From a virus, in the IMG/VR virus record IMGVR_UViG_3300025286_000064, positions 1 to 35,243 of that record: a DNA stretch of 35,243 nucleotides; one strand, 5' to 3'. The notes beneath the pieces are model-generated. The model was given only the letters and a program-made list of their open reading frames with translations. It did no database searches and was not told where the DNA came from. Made by a program: the position numbers and the translations under genes. Shown piece by piece: positions 31,138 to 35,243 of this stretch (positions are counted from its first letter, which is position 1; every line of letters begins with the position of its first letter).

Positions 31138-31949
31138 TGGGAGAGATACTAGATTTCAAGCGAGATGTTCAACGGAAGAAGTACTTTGTACGGGAGAGTT
31201 TTGAACATGGTGCAAAGTTGGAGGTGCGTACTCTGAGATGGCTTGTGGAGAGGTATACAAAACCCGGAGATACTATACTTGATCCGATGTCGGGGATTGG
31301 TACTATACACCTAGCTGCTACGATGGGTCGCAATACCCTGGCTATTGAACTTTCGCCTAGGTTTGTAGAAATCCAAAAGTTGAATATCGACAAGCTAGGT
31401 CAAGTACTTGGGCTTACTGCTCAAACTAAGGTACTTCAAGGAGATTGCAGACGGCATTTGCCTGTGCATCCACTAGCTGATGCCATTATCTTTTCTCCAC
31501 CGTATGCAGATGTGGAGAAGGCTGGGATGACCTCAGGGTTTACTGATAAAGCTGGGGAACATATGAATGTAGGCGCATTTGGGTATGATGAGCAACAGTC
31601 TAACGTGGGTAATCTTACAATCTACCCGTTATATCTGGATGCGATGCGGGTTATTTACAAACTATGTAATCAAAGCCTACCTATAGGTGCTCCTATTATT
31701 ATTGTGACTAAGGATAAGGTTAAGAGTGGTGAGAGGGTATACATATCTAAAGACAATGTGCGGGTAGCCTCTGAGATGGGGTTTGTAATGGACGATTGGC
31801 ACATGCGTGATGCGGGGTTAGCCATTAGACAGATTGTACCACAGAAGCGCAGGATTGAGAAGGGTACAGACAGGCCAGAGTTGTTGATTAGATACGAGGA
31901 CCTAATAGTTATGAAGAAGGATAAAGAGTTAGGTATTCCTTATGGTTAA
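31137..31949 (+). CDS. DNA methyltransferase (SPPY type), 270 aa
   Basis: Motif I reads LDPMSGIGT near 48-56 (S-adenosylmethionine binding), and motif IV reads IIFSPPYAD (117-125) with SPPY at 120-123. That is typical of N4-cytosine or beta-class amino-methyltransferases. The order (motif I before IV) agrees. No restriction endonuclease is adjacent, so it is an orphan, possibly protecting phage DNA from host enzymes. It overlaps the ERCC4 gene by one base (TAATG) and the polymerase by eight. Target sequence cannot be read from the protein. Confidence 0.88.
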   Translation: MGEILDFKRDVQRKKYFVRESFEHGAKLEVRTLRWLVERYTKPGDTILDPMSGIGTIHLAATMGRNTLAIELSPRFVEIQKLNIDKLGQVLGLTAQTKVLQGDCRRHLPVHPLADAIIFSPPYADVEKAGMTSGFTDKAGEHMNVGAFGYDEQQSNVGNLTIYPLYLDAMRVIYKLCNQSLPIGAPIIIVTKDKVKSGERVYISKDNVRVASEMGFVMDDWHMRDAGLAIRQIVPQKRRIEKGTDRPELLIRYEDLIVMKKDKELGIPYG

Positions 31950-33624
31950 CTTTGTATATCTAGGGAATAACACCTCTCTCGGTAAAGATGTGCTATATGA
32001 GAGGCTTGCTGGTAAGTCTTCTGGTACTGTAGCTATTGACGTAGAGACTGTAGGACTTGAGGATCGTAGACTTATTGGTATCGGGTTTTCTATATCACCC
32101 ACAGATAACTACTATTTTCCTTGGGATTCGCCTATGCTCCCGTTCAGTATACTAGAGAACCCTGATATTACTAAGGTTATACATAATGGGCATTTCGATC
32201 TACAGGTTATTAAAGAGACCTGGGGTATAGATGTTTACCCAATTGTGGATACGCTGATAGGTGCCCAGATTTTAGGGTACCCTCCAGCACTCGGTACACT
32301 ATCTGAACTGTTCTTTGATATTTATATACCCTCGATCACTTCGATCATAGGCAAAGGTAAAGATGCGAAAACTATGGATCAGGTGCCGCTTGAGGTAGTG
32401 GCGTTCAAGTGTTGTTTGGATGTTAAGTGTTCTTTGCTACTGTGGGAGAAGATTAAGGGAGACTTACCCAAAGAAGCATTTGCGCTTGATATGAAGGTGC
32501 TGCCTGTAATCATGTCTATGGAAGATAGAGGTATGCTGATAGACCAGGAGCGGTTGGATAAGCATATTGTAGAGATTTCCAGGGATGTAAATTACTACCG
32601 GTCTGTGGCTATGAATGGGTATGGGTTTAATCCTGGCTCTGGAAAGCAGTTAGCTGCGATCTTGCAAAGTCGTGGGTACTACATTCATTACAAGAAGCAG
32701 ACGGGTAACCCAATAATGAATAACGAGACTATCCAGATGCTTTATGCGGATGACCCACTAGCGCAGTTATCCTCGATGTATAAGAAGAAGCGGGTGCTGT
32801 TGTCTAATACGCTTAAACCAATTAAGGATAAGTTTTTAGGAACTGATGGCCGAGTGCATAGTAGATTTCATCAGAACTTGGTTAGCACTGGTAGGCTAAG
32901 TAGTTCTAAACCTAATAGCATGAATCTTACCGAGAGTTTGCGGGATATTATTATACCCGAAGAAGGTAGGGTTATAGAAGATTGGGACTTGAGCCAGATT
33001 GAGTTGAGGGTCCTGGCGTATATTTCAGAGGACTCTACCATGATGAATATATTTGAGAATGGTGGAGATATACATGAGGAGACCTCGGACTTTATCTTCG
33101 GGGATCATGAACCTGGACATAGGCGTACCTCTAAGGATATCAACTTCGCCATTGTGTATGGCGGGGATGCCTATACGTTATATGAGAAGAGTAGGGTACC
33201 GCTAGACGTAGGCGAAACTTATATTGAACGGTACTTCCAGAAGTTTCCTAATATTCGTAGGTGGATCGAGGAGACCAGAAAGTTCGCTCATGATAATGGG
33301 TATACCCAAACATTGCTAGGTAGAAGAAGGTCACATGCGGATATTCATTCTCCCGTGGGTTACAAGTCTGCGAAAGCTGAGAGGGAACTTATCAACCATC
33401 CTATACAGGGGAGTGCCGCTGAGATTCTCAAGGAACTACTTTATAGATTACGCAGTGAACCCCAGATCAATGCCATGCACGACTCTAGTGTTATGGAGCG
33501 AGAGTTAGACAAGTTACCTGACTACGGGGTGTTGGACAATCTAGCCCCGTTTAAGACCCCGGCTAAAGTAAAGCTGGGGTTTAATTGGAAAGATTTAACA
33601 GAGGTGGGTTCAATTGGAACATGA
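31942..33624 (+). CDS. polA: Family A DNA polymerase with 3'-5' exonuclease, 560 aa
   Basis: There is no 5' nuclease domain, as is usual for phage enzymes. Exonuclease motif I is D33-x-E35, motif II is HNGHFD with D86, and motif III has D160, but Lys156 sits where Tyr is usual. Polymerase motif A is D349-LSQIELR, motif B is R394-RTSK398-DINF402-AIVY406G, and motif C is H513-D514-S515. Phe402 corresponds to E. coli Phe762, a state reported mostly in virulent phages. Ser515 replaces the common Glu of motif C. It is the replicative polymerase and ends the main DNA-metabolism operon. Confidence 0.93.
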   Translation: MVNFVYLGNNTSLGKDVLYERLAGKSSGTVAIDVETVGLEDRRLIGIGFSISPTDNYYFPWDSPMLPFSILENPDITKVIHNGHFDLQVIKETWGIDVYPIVDTLIGAQILGYPPALGTLSELFFDIYIPSITSIIGKGKDAKTMDQVPLEVVAFKCCLDVKCSLLLWEKIKGDLPKEAFALDMKVLPVIMSMEDRGMLIDQERLDKHIVEISRDVNYYRSVAMNGYGFNPGSGKQLAAILQSRGYYIHYKKQTGNPIMNNETIQMLYADDPLAQLSSMYKKKRVLLSNTLKPIKDKFLGTDGRVHSRFHQNLVSTGRLSSSKPNSMNLTESLRDIIIPEEGRVIEDWDLSQIELRVLAYISEDSTMMNIFENGGDIHEETSDFIFGDHEPGHRRTSKDINFAIVYGGDAYTLYEKSRVPLDVGETYIERYFQKFPNIRRWIEETRKFAHDNGYTQTLLGRRRSHADIHSPVGYKSAKAERELINHPIQGSAAEILKELLYRLRSEPQINAMHDSSVMERELDKLPDYGVLDNLAPFKTPAKVKLGFNWKDLTEVGSIGT

Positions 33625-33826
33625 ACATCAGTGGGTGTTGAGAGCAGGTCCGTGGCCGGTGTATCAAAAGGTATATGAGCGTAAGGCTAGGGGTAACCAT
33701 GCTCTTGTAGATACGTTGTGCAGATTTTGCAGGTTATACAAGGCACAGATTCTTCATACACGCGGGGAGTGGACCTCCAAGCGAACTAATAGAGCAATGC
33801 AAAAAGCATCTATTTGGTGGACATAG
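33614..33826 (+). CDS. Small HxH...CxxC protein, 70 aa
   Basis: The frame starts at a TTG overlapping the polymerase stop by 11 bases. GAGGTGGG lies at good spacing before it, which supports this unusual start. H3 and H5 near the N-terminus with C36-x2-C39 (TLCRFCR) could form a zinc site. The protein is basic and Trp-containing. No family is recognised. Confidence 0.6.
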   Translation: MEHEHQWVLRAGPWPVYQKVYERKARGNHALVDTLCRFCRLYKAQILHTRGEWTSKRTNRAMQKASIWWT

Positions 33827-33841
33827 CCTAGAGATGAGATC

Positions 33842-33967
33842 ATGCGTACAGCGTTTTTTCTAGCAGTTATGATTGAAGAGACTAGATTGATTACAAAATC
33901 GCTTAGGATGCATTCTAGTACGTCATTTATTTGGATAAATAGTCTCAAAGTTATTTTGAGCAGTTAG
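33842..33967 (+). CDS. Possible small protein, 41 aa
   Basis: A short frame from the ATG at 33842 with a weak purine stretch before it. The product is hydrophobic at the start (MRTAFFLAVMIEE) and basic later. It fills the gap between two supported small genes, but no family or strong ribosome site supports it. Confidence 0.3.
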   Translation: MRTAFFLAVMIEETRLITKSLRMHSSTSFIWINSLKVILSS

Positions 33968-33982
33968 TGAGTATGTGTAAAC

Positions 33983-34129
33983 ATGGCAATTAGGACATGT
34001 GCGCGCTTAGAGTGTGGTAAGACATATGAACCTAAGCGTAAGTGGCAAAAGTTTTGTAATCCTATGTGTAGGACATTGAACTGGAAGAAGCATAACCCTA
34101 CTTACTGGGAATCCCGTAGGCACGCCTAG
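33983..34129 (+). CDS. Zinc-finger microprotein, 48 aa
   Basis: C6, C11, C25 and C29 form a compact finger (TCARLECGKTY and KFCNPMCR), with aromatic and basic residues after it (RTLNWKKHNPTYW). The pattern resembles the zinc-finger proteins with CGKxYxPxxxxQKFC that occur in many phages. It is the last rightward gene. Its stop at 34129 directly abuts the stop of the leftward gene at 34130. Confidence 0.65.
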   Translation: MAIRTCARLECGKTYEPKRKWQKFCNPMCRTLNWKKHNPTYWESRRHA

Positions 34130-34600
34130 CTATACCCCAGCTACGAACACCTCTAGATCACAAACTGCGGTGTCTGCATCTGCTGTGATGTTTACTAGGT
34201 CAGCGAGTGATACGGTCAGGGCCGCATTATCCGCATCCATAGTAGTAGCAACCCCTGTGGCTAGGTCACCATTGTATATGAAAGATTGACCGTAGTCCAG
34301 CTTGACTGCGAACTCTTGACTAGCTGAATCCTTGAAGGTGAGTGTAACAAAGTTAGTATCGTCGAGGTTTGTAATTCGGATATAGCGAACATCATCCTCG
34401 TCGAAGGTTCCCGCTAAGGACTTCGCAGAACCAAACGCTAGGATTTCGTACTCTGTGAGTCCAACCTCTATGATACGTCTGGATATCTCAGTTACATCTG
34501 GTATAACTTGAGTTATTTTAGACCCGTGATCTACCCCGTTGAGAGAGATGTTCTCTTCGATGGTGATAGTTAAGGCTGATGGGGTTATTGTTGTAGCCAT
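34130..34600 (-). CDS. Virion-like beta-rich protein, 156 aa
   Basis: GGAGGTAACCT precedes the ATG. The sequence is beta-rich with an acidic, Thr-rich character (TITIEENISLNG, RYIRITNLDDTNFVTLTF). It resembles small phage structural proteins found near tail genes in aquatic phage contigs, which is a recollection. If the window is circular, it is the last gene of the late operon. No terminator is seen at its end, where it converges on the early block. Confidence 0.7.
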   Translation of the reverse strand: MATTITPSALTITIEENISLNGVDHGSKITQVIPDVTEISRRIIEVGLTEYEILAFGSAKSLAGTFDEDDVRYIRITNLDDTNFVTLTFKDSASQEFAVKLDYGQSFIYNGDLATGVATTMDADNAALTVSLADLVNITADADTAVCDLEVFVAGV

Positions 34601-34620
34601 AGGTTACCTCCGCGAGGGTA

Positions 34621-34830
34621 TTACTTTAGGTCTAGAACCCCTTGAGTTATTTCTGGACTGGGTTCAACTCCATCAGATCTTGAGCGTAGAGTAGAAAGTT
34701 CTTCTTTTAGCTCTTCTCTTTGGCGTTCTGCTATTATCCTGCGTAGCTGCTCGGCTGCAAGTGGGTTCTGGGATAGCAATGTTTGAAGGTCCTTGATAGT
34801 TAGGACTTTTGTAATTCCTTCATCTGGCAT
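34621..34830 (-). CDS. Small coiled protein, 69 aa
   Basis: GGAGGACACCA precedes the ATG. Residues 10-50 are a long charged helix (LAAEQLRRIIAERQREELKE), likely a coiled coil, with an acidic tail. No known family. Its place in the late block after holin-like and zinc-ribbon genes suggests an accessory structural or lysis role, but nothing more can be said. Confidence 0.6.
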   Translation of the reverse strand: MPDEGITKVLTIKDLQTLLSQNPLAAEQLRRIIAERQREELKEELSTLRSRSDGVEPSPEITQGVLDLK

Positions 34831-34862
34831 TGGTGTCCTCCAAGATTTTATTTAGAGTGCTC

Positions 34863-35063
34863 TTAGGCAGCTTTGACAAATGACGAGGTCTGGCCTTTGC
34901 AGGTCAGGCATGTGCCTATCAGACGGGTGGAGATGCCCTTGGGCGTATGTATCTGCACCCTTCGACTCCGAGCAATCGTGCGTTTCGCCTGACACCGCAG
35001 ACACCACGCTTCCTCCGTGCCAAAAACCACACGTCGTACCAGTAACCGCAGCCCATCGAACAT
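34863..35063 (-). CDS. DUF5679-like zinc-ribbon protein, 66 aa
   Basis: C21-x2-C24 (WCLRCQAKRTI) and C52-x2-C55 (GTCLTCKG) with STRLIGTC between them match the pattern of the DUF5679 ribbon family (a CxxCKAK start and a G-T-C-x-x-C end). The family has no firm function. The ATG overlaps the previous stop (ATGA), so it is co-translated with the two-helix protein. Confidence 0.7.
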   Translation of the reverse strand: MFDGLRLLVRRVVFGTEEAWCLRCQAKRTIARSRRVQIHTPKGISTRLIGTCLTCKGQTSSFVKAA

Positions 35064-35227
35064 CAGTCCTTGTCCTCCAGGATTTTCATGCCAAGGGCGA
35101 TTAACCCTCCCACCGCCATGCCTACTACCTCAATGGCCCCTATACGTAATGCGTAGAGCGAGACCCCTCCCAGGAGTAAACCAAAGACCAGGATTTGGGG
35201 GCGTACCTTAGCGAATAAATCACGCAT
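35063..35227 (-). CDS. Two-helix membrane protein, holin-like, 54 aa
   Basis: Two hydrophobic helices (about residues 11-28 and 32-48: ILVFGLLLGGVSLYALRIG and VVGMAVGGLIALGM) are flanked by charged ends (MRDLFAKVRPQ and KILEDKD). Its size, topology and place after the fibre gene suit a small holin that permeabilises the membrane. No endolysin was found next to it, so this is an inference from form. Its ATG at 35227 shares a base with the fibre stop when the window ends are joined. Confidence 0.65.
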   Translation of the reverse strand: MRDLFAKVRPQILVFGLLLGGVSLYALRIGAIEVVGMAVGGLIALGMKILEDKD

Positions 35228-35243
35228 TACTTCACCGATACAG
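35227..35243 (-). CDS. Probable 3' end of the fibre gene, continued from base 1
   Basis: Joined to base 1, these bases complete codon 571 (GCT) and continue GTA TCG GTG AAG TAA. The TAA shares its last A with the ATG of the next leftward gene (TAATG). The same one-base overlap occurs elsewhere in this genome, at 12854 and 21854. This fragment only makes sense if the two ends of the window are contiguous. Confidence 0.65.

Noticed and set aside
34320-34350. TGTTACACT on the minus strand as another promoter -10
   Set aside because: No -35 lies at a usable distance and the word is inside a coding gene.

Overview
The window reads as one double-stranded DNA tailed-phage genome, and the two window ends appear to join. 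The leftward gene that runs off base 1 continues in frame from base 35243, adds five codons, and stops in a TAATG overlap with the next leftward gene at 35227. So the 35,243 bases are probably a complete circular or circularly permuted genome that was opened inside a tail-fibre-like gene. Capsid, portal and terminase genes are present. I see no tape measure, tail sheath, integrase, CI-like repressor or lysis enzyme. Together with a short run of tail genes, this suggests a virulent, podovirus-like phage. The host is unknown. Promoters are sigma70-like, and the GAAC-N4-GTTC boxes match the SOS operator form known from Gram-positive and related bacteria. The fibre repeats resemble those common in aquatic viromes, which is an inference from memory.

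Late, leftward block. One operon starts at a strong promoter at 19187-19159 and runs left through base 1 and on across the join to 34130. In order it holds small and large terminase, portal with a Pro/Gly-rich tail, three mutually related proteins, a 1640-residue internal-virion-type protein with a zincin motif, a scaffold-like protein and the major capsid protein. It continues with a 40-residue basic protein missed by length cut-offs, a decoration-like protein, a nested hairpin, small neck genes, an adaptor-like protein, a 624-residue tail protein and the fibre. Across the join come a two-helix holin-like protein, a zinc-ribbon protein, a small coiled protein and a 156-residue virion-like protein.

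Control region (19128-20089). This holds the divergent promoters, three GAAC-N4-GTTC operator-like boxes, short direct and inverted repeats, A-tracts and alternating CG tracts. It is the best candidate for switch and origin.

Early, rightward block (20090-34129). It begins with a GCGC-rich gene of unknown function and a 56-residue gene, ended by an intrinsic terminator at 21054. Small genes follow, many of them zinc-binding. A promoter at 22929 then drives a MoxR-type AAA+ ATPase, a protein joining an HEAGH motif to a VWA domain, a small Cys protein and a RepA-like ATPase. A similar promoter at 26927 precedes the DNA-metabolism set: a possible ssDNA-binding protein, a Cas4-like nuclease, a Sak4-like ATPase, an XPF/ERCC4-type nuclease, a DNA methyltransferase and a family A DNA polymerase. 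The early and late blocks converge with stop codons directly abutting at 34129/34130.

The most unusual content is the MoxR plus metallopeptidase-like VWA pair in the replication region, the ERCC4/Cas4-like/Sak4/PolA set, the triplicated virion gene family, and the cluster of SOS-box-like operators without any recognisable phage repressor.
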